Assembly: GCA_016933955.1 (NCBI GenBank)
Contig: JAFGTT010000028.1
Location: 1 to 64,000, forward strand
Length of the DNA stretch: 64,000 bases
Reading direction: 5' to 3'
Source: Candidatus Zixiibacteriota bacterium
GTDB lineage: Bacteria; Zixibacteria; MSB-5A5; GN15; PGXB01
Shown here piece by piece: positions 18,096 to 26,433 of this stretch. The position numbers and the translations under genes were made by a program. The notes beneath the pieces are model-generated. The model did not search any database and had not been told where the DNA came from. It saw only the letters and a program-made list of their open reading frames with translations. How positions within the stretch are numbered: the first letter of the stretch is position 1; each line of letters starts with the position of its first letter.

Positions 18096-19644
18096 TTTCC
18101 TTTTCCTGATGGCCGGTGGTGATCGGGATCTCGATAGTACACAGAGTACCCTGTTCTTCGGTCGAGAAAAATCTGATTTTACCTCCATGAGCCTTGATTA
18201 TTTCATAAGAAATCGATAATCCCAGCCCGAATCCTTTATCTTTGGTGGTGAAAAACGGATCAAAAACGTTTTGGAGGATGTTGTCAGGAATCCCGGTTCC
18301 GTTATCCCGAATTAAAATACGAACAACACCGGCTTTCCGTTCATACTCCGTTTTGATCTGCACCAACCCGGAACCGGAAATGGCCTCTCTGGAGTTGTTA
18401 ATGATGTTTATGAAAACCTGTTCCACGGCGTTTGAATCCAGCAGAATATCCGGCAGTTCAGGATCGAAATCGGTTTCTATTTTCACATCGAATTTCCCAC
18501 CCCTGGTTTCCAGGAGCAGAATGGTATGATGAAGCAGGTCATTAATATTGGTTTTCCTTAAGTTTTCGGATTTCGGCTTGGAGAAAAACAGGAGGCGCCG
18601 GACCAAATCGGAAAGCCGGTCGATTTCGCGGACCACCAGTTTAAGCGATTCCTCGGTCACACCGTTTTTGGGATCACCGACAGTTTTATTGGATAATATG
18701 TTCTGTTGCCACATCTGGATACGGGTCTTGATAATGGCCAGGGGCGTTTTGACCTCGTGGGCAACCCCGGCAATCAGTTTTCCCAGTGAGGCCATTTTTT
18801 CTTTCTGATGCAACTCCCGCTCCAGTTGTTCACGGCGGCGATGTTCCTCGCCGAGAGCCTTGACCATCATATTGATTGATCGACCAATATAGCCCAATGA
18901 CCCTCGGTACTCGGTAACTTCGTGAGCTACACCGGTTTTGACTATTTCGAGATCTTCATGAATTCTCAATATTTTCTTACGTTGTGAGACTGAAATGAAA
19001 ACGGCAATGATAAAACCCAAGAGTGATATGACAGCGCCAATATTTATAACCTGGCGGAGTCTCAGGGTTGGCAATTCCCGCTCGATATGAATCCGGGCCC
19101 AGAGCGCTCCGATTGATTCGCCGTTGATAATTATCGGTTCCGTGGCCAGCGGGAAAATGGCCGGATCGAATTTGTGCAGCTCGACCATCGATCGGGCGGA
19201 GTCGATTGTCTCCATGACCTGGTTCTTTATAATATTGTATGATCTCGGTGGCGGGCCGAAAGCTGGAATCGGCGGTGGCGAGGTGGGAAAAGCATAGCCG
19301 TAAAACTCATCAAAATCTCTGAAAAAGAATCCTCCCTCCATTCCTCTGGCGTGCGAGAGAACCGCAGTTGATATGATTTTTAGCCGCCGATCCATTTTAT
19401 TCATGTCGGCCACACTGGGATTGCCCACCCGAAAGAAATTTTCGTTGACAAGACTGTCAATGACATCGCGCGAAGATTCATTGAGTTGTTTAACTATGAC
19501 CTCTGTCAGAGTTCGGTTGGTTTCAACAATATCATTTTTCCACTGGTTGATGGACATAAATATTAAAAAGGAAATGATGGCAACCACGGCGCTGAAAAGA
19601 GTGGCATATAGTATCGCCCGGACATGTATTTTAAAAAACTTCAT
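18082..19644 (-). CDS. Membrane sensor histidine kinase paired with the NtrC regulator
   Basis: This 520-residue kinase has transmembrane helices at about 9-30 and 196-216 around a periplasmic sensor domain of about 165 residues, a HAMP-like linker (about 217-275), HisKA with H296 (GVAHEVKTP) and HATPase (FINIINNSREAI, DNGTGIPDN, GFGLGLSISYEI). The start follows GAGGGAG. It is transcribed ahead of its regulator and divergently from the poly-glutamate cluster, so it may sense an envelope or nutrient cue linked to that polymer. The ligand is unknown. Confidence 0.9.
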   Translation of the reverse strand: MKFFKIHVRAILYATLFSAVVAIISFLIFMSINQWKNDIVETNRTLTEVIVKQLNESSRDVIDSLVNENFFRVGNPSVADMNKMDRRLKIISTAVLSHARGMEGGFFFRDFDEFYGYAFPTSPPPIPAFGPPPRSYNIIKNQVMETIDSARSMVELHKFDPAIFPLATEPIIINGESIGALWARIHIERELPTLRLRQVINIGAVISLLGFIIAVFISVSQRKKILRIHEDLEIVKTGVAHEVTEYRGSLGYIGRSINMMVKALGEEHRRREQLERELHQKEKMASLGKLIAGVAHEVKTPLAIIKTRIQMWQQNILSNKTVGDPKNGVTEESLKLVVREIDRLSDLVRRLLFFSKPKSENLRKTNINDLLHHTILLLETRGGKFDVKIETDFDPELPDILLDSNAVEQVFINIINNSREAISGSGLVQIKTEYERKAGVVRILIRDNGTGIPDNILQNVFDPFFTTKDKGFGLGLSISYEIIKAHGGKIRFFSTEEQGTLCTIEIPITTGHQEKENDKK

Positions 19645-19726
19645 GTCTCCCTCAACAGGAAAGCCCCCGTTCTAATAAGTCAATTACAGTTATTTTCATC
19701 GGACCATTATATACGATAAATAAGTA

Positions 19727-19743
19727 ATCAATTCCTGTGCCAA
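19727..19743 (-). promoter_or_regulatory. Candidate sigma-54 promoter for the kinase/regulator operon
   Basis: On the minus strand the bases read TTGGCACAGGAATTGAT. The -24 box is perfect; the -12 box is TTGA instead of TTGC. It lies 83 bases before the kinase start. Confidence 0.35.
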
Positions 19744-19779
19744 TCCAAACGGGCCCGAATTCTCTCTCGAATAACTACA

Positions 19780-19792
19780 TCGGATCATCCGA
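19780..19792. promoter_or_regulatory. Palindrome TCGGAT-C-ATCCGA, possible activator site
   Basis: A perfect 6-1-6 palindrome lies about 37 bases upstream of the minus-strand candidate promoter and about 105 bases upstream of the plus-strand one. Only one copy is seen, so a role as NtrC-type binding site is speculative. Confidence 0.3.
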
Positions 19793-19896
19793 GCGGGCGG
19801 TTTAAGCACATCCCTCCGGGCTAAAATATCGCAGTTCTCCTAATGAAATAGCACAGAATCGCCGCAAAATCAATAGAAATAGGCGGTTCCGGGGGA

Positions 19897-19913
19897 TTGG
19901 CATAAATTTTGTT
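19897..19913 (+). promoter_or_regulatory. Candidate sigma-54 promoter for the poly-glutamate cluster
   Basis: TTGGCATAAATTTTGTT keeps the TTGGCA of the -24 box and correct spacing, but the -12 box is TTGT rather than TTGC. It lies about 133 bases before the first gene of the cluster. Confidence 0.35.
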
Positions 19914-20045
19914 GTTTATATTATCAGGCCATATAAATTAGAAGGTTTTGGCAGTTTTTTTACTACACTGCGTTATGAAAGGTCCCGGCCCCATAAAGTC
20001 TTTAATTTGAAGTCAAGAATTTTGTCATTTTACGGAGGATGGGCT

Positions 20046-21890
20046 TTGAAAAAATTCTCTTATTTAAAATTCAGCATCTTTGCCTTATTCCTATCCACTC
20101 TGGTTTTTCTGATAATTTCATGTGATCGTTTGTTTGTGACGGATGGGGATTCGGATGAAGGGTTGCTGAAACACGGTGGGTATATCTACTTCGTTGATAA
20201 CGAAAATCTCGAATTAGTAATGCTCGACCGGAATCTTGTTACCCTGAAAACCTGGGATGTCAAACCGTTATTCGGTGAAACCAGACTGCAGGGTATCACC
20301 TTTGACGGAACCGATCTGTGGTTATCAGCCGCAGGTGATTATGACCTGATTGTCCAGATTGATGCCAGCAGTGATTCTCTGATTGTCCTGCGGTCTTTCG
20401 ATGCCCCGCCGAACGGGCGGGGGACAATTCGGGATATGACCTGGGACGGCACTAACTTATGGGCGGTTAACAGCGGTTCATCCACCTATAATTTCGCCCC
20501 GACCCTGTATAAAATGGATCCAGAAAACGGCAGTCTTCTGGATTCTTTTATTTTACCATCTCCCGAGCCGCGAGCTATAGCCTATGTCGGTGCCAACGGT
20601 GATGTTTACGGTCGAAGTATGGCAGTGGGGATATACTACGGCGACGTCGAGAAGGACTCGATTTTTGTTTTTATGACGGAAAAAAGGATGTTCGACAAGG
20701 TCTTCGCTTCGCCTGTCCCGCTCCGAGGGGAGGACTATATTTTCCCGGTCGGTTTGGCTTATGATGGCGCCGATTTCTGGGTGATTAACAGCAGTAGCGC
20801 CGGGGATCAACTCTATCGGCTTGATTATCGGGGAAATATCCTGGATATGATTGAACTTCCCTTTGTCACCCCCGGACCGATTGTCTGGGCCGATTTTGAT
20901 GTCAGGAATCCCAATCCTCCAGCTGTTCTGGCCGTTTCACCCAACTCCGGATCGCGGGGTATGAATTTTAGCGTGACTGTCATCGGCAGTGGTTTTATTC
21001 CCGGAACCGGTCTTGATGTTTCTTTCGGTGAGGGTATAACCGTTTCGAATATCACCTTTATTGATGGCGATAATCTGGAGGTCGATATTGAAATCGCGGT
21101 CGATGCGGCCTTCGGATCCCGCGATGTTACGGTTATCAATCCCGATGGTCAGTCGGGAACAGGCAGTGCCCTGTTTACCATTTCCACCATCGACCCGCTG
21201 GCCGGGTACATCTGGATGGCCAATGCTGAAAATGATTCTTTGTATAAAATAAAGGTTCTGGATTCCACTATTGTCCAGGTGTGGGATATTCTGGGCGTTG
21301 CTCCCGGCGGCTCATCGCAAGGCTTGGCCTTTGATGGCACCAATATCTGGATGAGCGACGGCGGCACCAACGATAAAATTATCAAGCTCAATACCGGCGG
21401 GGCGACCCTGTCGATATTGAAATCGATCACCGCGCCGCCCAATGCCGAGGGGACTATCCGCGAAATAGCGTTCGATGGTACCGATCTCTGGGCTTGCAAC
21501 AGCACCACAGCGCAGATTTATAAAATAGATACTGCCAGCGGCGCCCTTCTTGATTCCGTGCCGACACCCGGCAGTGAAGCCCGGGGCATTGTGTTTGCCA
21601 ATGGTGAGTTGTATTGCAACGATCGAACCATAGACTCGGTTTTTGTTTACAGCTTCGACACGCAAACCTGGACGGCTGTTTTCTCAACTCCGATCCCGCC
21701 CAACGGAGATGAAGGGAATCGTTATGCCACCGGCATGTCATGGGACGGTGTCAATTTCTGGATTGCCAACAGCACCTATGAATTCGATTACATTTTCCAG
21801 GTGACGGTCAACGGGACGGTACTCAGAACATACGATGTTCCTGATCAAGGTGATGCCCAGCCATCCGGAATCGTATTCACGCAGGACTGA
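20046..21890 (+). CDS. Lipoprotein with beta-propeller and IPT/TIG domain
   Basis: The start is set to the TTG at 20046, 7 bases after GGAGG; a TTG at 20007 has no such site. The protein (614 residues) begins with a lipoprotein signal (KKFSYLKF..., lipobox FLIISC). Two propeller-like halves carry repeats of the form GITFDGTDLWLS and GLAFDGTNIWMS, with an IPT/TIG Ig-like domain between them (VSPNSGSRGMNFSVTVIGSGF). It is the first gene of the plus-strand cluster, with the next gene starting 10 bases after its stop. It may bind polymer or peptides at the cell surface; no enzymatic residues are recognised. Confidence 0.75.
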   Translation: MKKFSYLKFSIFALFLSTLVFLIISCDRLFVTDGDSDEGLLKHGGYIYFVDNENLELVMLDRNLVTLKTWDVKPLFGETRLQGITFDGTDLWLSAAGDYDLIVQIDASSDSLIVLRSFDAPPNGRGTIRDMTWDGTNLWAVNSGSSTYNFAPTLYKMDPENGSLLDSFILPSPEPRAIAYVGANGDVYGRSMAVGIYYGDVEKDSIFVFMTEKRMFDKVFASPVPLRGEDYIFPVGLAYDGADFWVINSSSAGDQLYRLDYRGNILDMIELPFVTPGPIVWADFDVRNPNPPAVLAVSPNSGSRGMNFSVTVIGSGFIPGTGLDVSFGEGITVSNITFIDGDNLEVDIEIAVDAAFGSRDVTVINPDGQSGTGSALFTISTIDPLAGYIWMANAENDSLYKIKVLDSTIVQVWDILGVAPGGSSQGLAFDGTNIWMSDGGTNDKIIKLNTGGATLSILKSITAPPNAEGTIREIAFDGTDLWACNSTTAQIYKIDTASGALLDSVPTPGSEARGIVFANGELYCNDRTIDSVFVYSFDTQTWTAVFSTPIPPNGDEGNRYATGMSWDGVNFWIANSTYEFDYIFQVTVNGTVLRTYDVPDQGDAQPSGIVFTQD

Positions 21891-21900
21891 GGTGAGAGAT

Positions 21901-23193
21901 ATGGAGAAATTTAGCAGAATATACATTCCGATAATCGTGACCCTCCTTTTAATCCTCGGGTCAAGTGAGGAGATATTAGCCCAGGTCAATTTCAGCGGCG
22001 ATTTCCGTTTGCGGGCCTACAGCGATCATTTTTATAATGATCAGGATGGCCGCGGCAATGAAAATTATATCCGCCACCTGGCCAGAATACGGGCAAAAAT
22101 CCAGGCCAACCGGAATACCTTCTTTTATACCGAACTGATCACCTGGACTCAGGATAATCCCCTGTCGCCGGTGCGGAATATTTCCGGGACGGGCCGGATG
22201 CAGTACGGTATCAGCCAGGTATTCGCCGAAATCATGTTCCCCGATCTGCCGTTTTTCGATCTGGTTCGCTTACGGGCCGGTCGCCAGCAATTTCCCATCG
22301 GCAATGGGCTTTCCATGGGTGAATCATATTATTTCTTCGACAAATTCGACGGTGTCCGTCTGGATATGGCTTGGCAGGAATACAGCCTGTCCCTTTTCGG
22401 AGCCATTACCGGACAGAATGTCAGCGCCAGCGGCCTGTACCCCGATCCCGGTTCCGACCAGATTTATATCGCCCGGCTTTCCCGGCCGATCTTAAATCAG
22501 GATGTGATGACGTATTACATTTATAACAAACTGCGCGGCGATTTCAATGATAGCTATATCTGGGGCGGTGGTGCCAGCGGCGATTTTATGGCCGGGCACC
22601 TGGATTATTTTGTGGAGGGCGCCGGTCAATGGTTCAATACTCTTGACGGGCTTCCGGATAAAGGCGGACTTGGCTATATGGGCGGTATCAGCTACCGCTG
22701 GTCATGGGGACCATTTCATTCGATAAAGGCCGAAACCAGGTATGCCGCCTATCAGGGTGATGATATCGATACACCTGATATCGAAACATTCAGCCCTCTT
22801 TATCCGAGCTTTTTCTGGGGCAGTCGAGTTGGTTATGTCAACGGAGCGATCGGCGGCGATTTCCCTTACAACGGAAGAAATCCCGAGGGTAGTCGGATAT
22901 TGTACACCCGTCTTTATGTTATCCCTTCGAAAATTCCGGCATTGCGAATCCAATTGCAGTATTTGAATGTCGGCGAGTATGTGGATAACGATGATTACAA
23001 CTCCATGGATGATGAATTTTCCTTAATGTTTTATTACGAGCTTTCCAAACAGGCGCGACTGCAGTTTCGCTTTGCCCGCAATATTCCCAATGAATATGAA
23101 GATAGAGATGTGAATGAAAGCGGGCAAGTATCATGGTCGGAAGATCGGATCAGCATGTCCCGATTTATGACGGAAATTCAGGTTGTTTTTTAG
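21901..23193 (+). CDS. Outer-membrane porin, alginate-export-like beta barrel
   Basis: The start is ATG 21901 after GAGGTGAG, giving a signal peptide ending in ILAQ and a 430-residue mature-size barrel. The sequence starts VNFSGDFRLRAYSDHFYND and is dense in alternating aromatic strands; the central LRAGRQQFPIGNGLSMGESYYFFD resembles the alginate export (AlgE/OprD-like) family. It ends in a C-terminal Phe (EIQVVF), as expected for barrel assembly. Position directly after the lipoprotein and before the TRAP permease suggests a channel for an anionic substrate, possibly the polymer or its fragments. Confidence 0.8.
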   Translation: MEKFSRIYIPIIVTLLLILGSSEEILAQVNFSGDFRLRAYSDHFYNDQDGRGNENYIRHLARIRAKIQANRNTFFYTELITWTQDNPLSPVRNISGTGRMQYGISQVFAEIMFPDLPFFDLVRLRAGRQQFPIGNGLSMGESYYFFDKFDGVRLDMAWQEYSLSLFGAITGQNVSASGLYPDPGSDQIYIARLSRPILNQDVMTYYIYNKLRGDFNDSYIWGGGASGDFMAGHLDYFVEGAGQWFNTLDGLPDKGGLGYMGGISYRWSWGPFHSIKAETRYAAYQGDDIDTPDIETFSPLYPSFFWGSRVGYVNGAIGGDFPYNGRNPEGSRILYTRLYVIPSKIPALRIQLQYLNVGEYVDNDDYNSMDDEFSLMFYYELSKQARLQFRFARNIPNEYEDRDVNESGQVSWSEDRISMSRFMTEIQVVF

Positions 23194-23235
23194 AAGTTAG
23201 GCTGTCATGGCAATAATTAAGGATAGACTGAGTAG

Positions 23236-24501
23236 ATGAGTCGTGAGCTGATAATATTGCTGGTAATGCTGGGTATCTTTGCGCTCGGTGTTTTCAAGCT
23301 CAAGTTACCGGCCGGGATTGCGCTGATGCTCTCGGCTGTAGCCGGGGCGCTGACCGGAGGGGAAGGAATTCCGGTCAGGCACCTTGTCGAAGGCGGGTTC
23401 GGTTTTTTCGAAGCCATACTTATTATTACCACGGCCATGATATTTATGAAGATGGTCAATGCTACCGGGGCGCTGGGAACAATCAGCTATACTCTTATCA
23501 AATCCCTGTATCGCTGGCCGACAATCCTGATGATCGTTATTGTCATCTTTATCATGTTTCCCGGGATGCTGACCGGGTTATCATCGGCCTGTATCCTGAC
23601 TACCGGAGCGCTGGTGGTCCCGGGACTTCTCGCCATGGGTATGCCGCGGCTGGCTGTCGGGTCGTTTATCGCCATGGCCGCCGTTTACGGTGAAGTGGCA
23701 CCACCGATTTGTATCCCGGTGATGCTGATCGGTGGCGGCGTCGATATGCCGTACATCGGATTTAACAAACCGCTGTTCATCGCATCCTTCCCGATTGCAA
23801 TCGTAACCGCGGTTTTTTACAGGTATCGCTACCTCAACGGATTCAGTATTGACGAGGTTCTGGCCCAGTTGAAACCGCCGGTTTATAAGCGGCACGGTCT
23901 TAAGCTCTTTATTCCCCTGGCATTTGTTATTTGTTACATGATTCTGGAACAGACTATCCCGAGCTATATTCCTCACCTGGGAGTTCCGTTAACCTTCATG
24001 ATCGGCGCTCTGTTTAGCTTCGGAACCGGAGAGAAATTCAATTTCCTGAATATATCCCGGGAAGCCATTCGCGACGCTTTGCCGGTCGTGGCGATTCTGG
24101 TCGGGGTGGGGATGTTTCTCCAGATCATGACCCTGACCGGCGTTCGGGGTTATCTGGCTACCAGCGCCCTGTATCTGCCCGAGAGCGCCAAGTACCTGGC
24201 CGCCATGATCATGCCTTTTTTCGGATCGGCTTATGCCTCGGCCTCGGTTATCGGTGTTCCACTGGTTTACGTGTTCATTGGCAAAAACGCCATTGTTGTC
24301 ACCGCGGCCCTGGCATTGATGGCGGCGATGGGCGATATGATGCCCCCGCCGTCGCTACTGTGCGCCTATGCCGCTCAAATGGTCAAAGAGAAAAATCATT
24401 TCAAGATATTGAGAGCAAGTATCATCCCTATTGCTCTGACCATGCTGGTGGGACTGTTGCTGATAGTCTTCGCCGGCGAACTGGCAACGGTGTACTTCTG
24501 A
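23236..24501 (+). CDS. dctM: TRAP transporter large permease, DctM-like
   Basis: This 421-residue protein has about 12 hydrophobic helices and the DctM pattern, including LPAGIALMLSAVAG near the start, FPGMLTGLSSACILTTG, and GEVAPPICIPVMLIGGG. DctM uses a sodium gradient to import carboxylates such as dicarboxylates or glutamate delivered by a periplasmic binding protein. Neither the binding protein (DctP) nor a normal small permease (DctQ) is present in the window, so it is an orphan or uses a non-standard partner. The 48-residue protein just downstream could be that partner, though it has far fewer helices than DctQ. Confidence 0.87.
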   Translation: MSRELIILLVMLGIFALGVFKLKLPAGIALMLSAVAGALTGGEGIPVRHLVEGGFGFFEAILIITTAMIFMKMVNATGALGTISYTLIKSLYRWPTILMIVIVIFIMFPGMLTGLSSACILTTGALVVPGLLAMGMPRLAVGSFIAMAAVYGEVAPPICIPVMLIGGGVDMPYIGFNKPLFIASFPIAIVTAVFYRYRYLNGFSIDEVLAQLKPPVYKRHGLKLFIPLAFVICYMILEQTIPSYIPHLGVPLTFMIGALFSFGTGEKFNFLNISREAIRDALPVVAILVGVGMFLQIMTLTGVRGYLATSALYLPESAKYLAAMIMPFFGSAYASASVIGVPLVYVFIGKNAIVVTAALALMAAMGDMMPPPSLLCAYAAQMVKEKNHFKILRASIIPIALTMLVGLLLIVFAGELATVYF

Positions 24502-24515
24502 GTTTGAGGTGAATT

Positions 24516-24662
24516 ATGTTATACTGGATATACGTATTAATAACCCTGTTTCTCTCGATTATTATTATCATCGAGTTGTTTTCGGAAAAACAATGGAAGA
24601 AGCAGATTGCCCTGGCCATGGTACTGCTTCCCTTTGTACTGAGGATTCTTCAAATTAAGTGA
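24516..24662 (+). CDS. 48-residue small membrane protein
   Basis: An ATG after GAGGTG opens 48 codons encoding two hydrophobic segments, about 2-20 (MLYWIYVLITLFLSIIIII) and 31-46 (IALAMVLLPFVLRIL), joined by a charged loop (SEKQWKKQ). It lies 14 bases after the permease stop and 7 bases before the next gene, so it is in the operon. Such spacing and a good ribosome binding site support a real gene. Its role, perhaps as a subunit of the orphan permease, is unknown. Confidence 0.65.
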   Translation: MLYWIYVLITLFLSIIIIIELFSEKQWKKQIALAMVLLPFVLRILQIK

Positions 24663-24669
24663 GTAGCGG

Positions 24670-25800
24670 ATGATGCAGAGACACCATATAACAGCCGTGA
24701 TAATCCTGGGTATTATGGCTCTGGCAGGCGGGCTGGCGTCTGCGGATTTTCTGGATATGTACCGTCCGATCGATGTATATCCGTCATCGGGTTTGACCGG
24801 AATCGGGAATCTAAGCGATTATTTGCCTTCAATTAAGGGAACGCAGGCCGATACCAAAATATATTTCTTCGACAGCGGCCATCCCGGAGGGACGGCTTTA
24901 TTACTGGGCGGGACTCACCCCAACGAACCGGCCGCTTTTCTGGCGGCTGTGATGGTCCTGGAAAATGTTATGATTGATAAGGGAAGAATTCTGGTTATCC
25001 CTCAAGCCTGCCGGAGTGGCTTCACCTGCACTGATCCATTCGAAGCCTATCCTCAGGATTACACAATAACCACTCCCACCGGGCCAAGGCGGTTTCCGTT
25101 CGGTTCGCGGGTAGCAAACCCGCTCGATCAGTGGCCGGATCCTCTGGTGTACTCCCACTATCCCTCCGGACAGCGTCTCTCAGGTTTTGAGACCAGGAAT
25201 CTGAACAGATCCTATCCCGGCCGGCCCAATGGCACCTTTTCGGAGAAACTCGGTTATGCCATCATCCGGTTAATTGAAATGGAAAATGTCGATATTGCTT
25301 TCGACTTGCATGAGGCGGCCCCGGAAATACCCATAATCAATGCCATTGTCTATCATGAAAAAGGCGAGGATATTGCCCTGAGCGCCGTCCTTGAGCTGGA
25401 ATTCGAGGGCTTGCGTTATTCCCCGGAAATGTCGCCGATAAACTTCCGCGGTTTAAGCCACCGGGAGTGGGGAGATCACACCAAGGCGATTCCATTTCTA
25501 ATGGAAACCAGCAATGTTATCCAGGGGCGCTTGCGCGGTAAAACCAATACCGATTTGATTATCAAAGGAGAAAGCCCCCGGTATCGGGAAGCCCTTGAAT
25601 CCGGCGCCCTGAGAATCGAGTATGATCCCGATGGTCAACCGGTGGAAATGAGAGTGGGGCGACATGTTCAAGGATTTAGGGCTTTGATATCTGCTTATAA
25701 TGAATATTACCCGGAGAAACCGGTTGAAATAAAAAACCTGCCCTCATTTTCCGAAATGATGGAAAAGGGGGTAGGGTATTACTTGAGTGAAAAAAAGTAA
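24670..25800 (+). CDS. Secreted succinylglutamate desuccinylase/aspartoacylase-like zinc enzyme
   Basis: This 376-residue protein has a signal peptide (about 1-25). The M14-type zinc site is visible: H83 and E86 (GGTHPNEPA) and H214 (FDLHEA), with the substrate-binding NLNRSYPG at 177-184 and a later METSN. The AstE/AspA family cleaves acyl groups or amide bonds from amino acids such as N-succinylglutamate. Export is unusual for the family and, beside a gamma-glutamyltransferase and poly-glutamate synthase, suggests a carboxypeptidase or amidase on glutamate peptides. The second Met at 24673 is an equal start. Confidence 0.82.
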   Translation: MMQRHHITAVIILGIMALAGGLASADFLDMYRPIDVYPSSGLTGIGNLSDYLPSIKGTQADTKIYFFDSGHPGGTALLLGGTHPNEPAAFLAAVMVLENVMIDKGRILVIPQACRSGFTCTDPFEAYPQDYTITTPTGPRRFPFGSRVANPLDQWPDPLVYSHYPSGQRLSGFETRNLNRSYPGRPNGTFSEKLGYAIIRLIEMENVDIAFDLHEAAPEIPIINAIVYHEKGEDIALSAVLELEFEGLRYSPEMSPINFRGLSHREWGDHTKAIPFLMETSNVIQGRLRGKTNTDLIIKGESPRYREALESGALRIEYDPDGQPVEMRVGRHVQGFRALISAYNEYYPEKPVEIKNLPSFSEMMEKGVGYYLSEKK

Positions 25801-25821
25801 CTGGAATCCAAGGAGAATAAT

Positions 25822-26379
25822 ATGCGCACATCGCTTAAATTAACAGGTTTGTTGATTGCCCTGCTGTCTCTGGTTATTTCGGCGGCGGCCCAGGAGACGC
25901 CGCCGAAATTCCAGCAACCGATTTTAATATCATCCGCCGGCCAGAGTGCCGACATGAAATTGATCGAAAAACTGGCGGGTAAAGAAAAACTCGAGACCAA
26001 AGCCGTAAATATGGCACAGCCCTCGGATCTGGATGGGATCAAAACCCTGATTCTGGTTCCGGGTTTCAGCTCCAAAGGCCTCGGGGCCGCCGGGGTAAGT
26101 CAGAACGACGAAATGGCCCGGGTGGAAGTCCTTATCAAGGCCGCCCAGGAGAAGAAAATCGATATTGTCATGGTGCATATCGGTGGAACCGCCAGGAGAA
26201 AAGGCCAGTCGGATGCCTTCAATAAAATCTCCGCCGAGGCTTCGAAACAGATGATTGTCGTCAGTCAGGGTGATGAAGATAAATTTTTCACGAATATTGC
26301 CAAAGAGAAAAATATCCCCATCGAGATCGTGGAAAAAATTATCGATACCGCTGAGCCTCTGGGAAAGCTTTTTAAATGA
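25822..26379 (+). CDS. Secreted DUF6305-like protein
   Basis: This 185-residue protein has a signal peptide (about 1-23) and a Rossmann-like body: QPILISSAGQSADMKLI, then DLDGIKTLILVPGFSSKGLGAAGV, KIDIVMVHIGGTARRKG, QMIVVSQGDEDKFF and IPIEIVEKI. I recognise this as the pattern of a family annotated DUF6305, from memory. No catalytic residues are assigned. It sits between the zinc enzyme and the gamma-glutamyltransferase with a good GGAG site before its ATG, and is presumably a periplasmic binding or accessory factor. Confidence 0.65.
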   Translation: MRTSLKLTGLLIALLSLVISAAAQETPPKFQQPILISSAGQSADMKLIEKLAGKEKLETKAVNMAQPSDLDGIKTLILVPGFSSKGLGAAGVSQNDEMARVEVLIKAAQEKKIDIVMVHIGGTARRKGQSDAFNKISAEASKQMIVVSQGDEDKFFTNIAKEKNIPIEIVEKIIDTAEPLGKLFK

Positions 26380-26386
26380 AGAGAGA

Positions 26387-26407
26387 TGATCCGGAATATC
26401 CGGATCA
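26387..26407 (+). other. Intra-operon hairpin
   Basis: TGATCCGGA-ATA-TCCGGATCA is a perfect 9-base-pair stem with a 3-base loop in the 54-base gap between the DUF6305-like gene and the transferase gene. No T-run follows, so it is more likely an RNA processing or stability element than a terminator. Confidence 0.5.
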
Positions 26408-26433
26408 CGCTTTAATGCGGAGTAAAAACCAAT

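Larger units (their letters stand above)
19645..20045. other. Divergent regulatory region (401 bases)
   Basis: This gap separates the kinase operon (minus) from the poly-glutamate cluster (plus). It contains two near-consensus sigma-54 promoters pointing outward and a palindrome between them, listed separately. No gene was found. Confidence 0.6.

Noticed and set aside
20001-20045. Upstream TTG start for the propeller lipoprotein
   Set aside because: It has no ribosome binding site, and the GGAGG at 20034 is well placed for the TTG at 20046, which also gives a normal lipoprotein signal.
23214-23246. 10-codon frame overlapping the dctM start
   Set aside because: Too short to separate from chance; no binding site before it.
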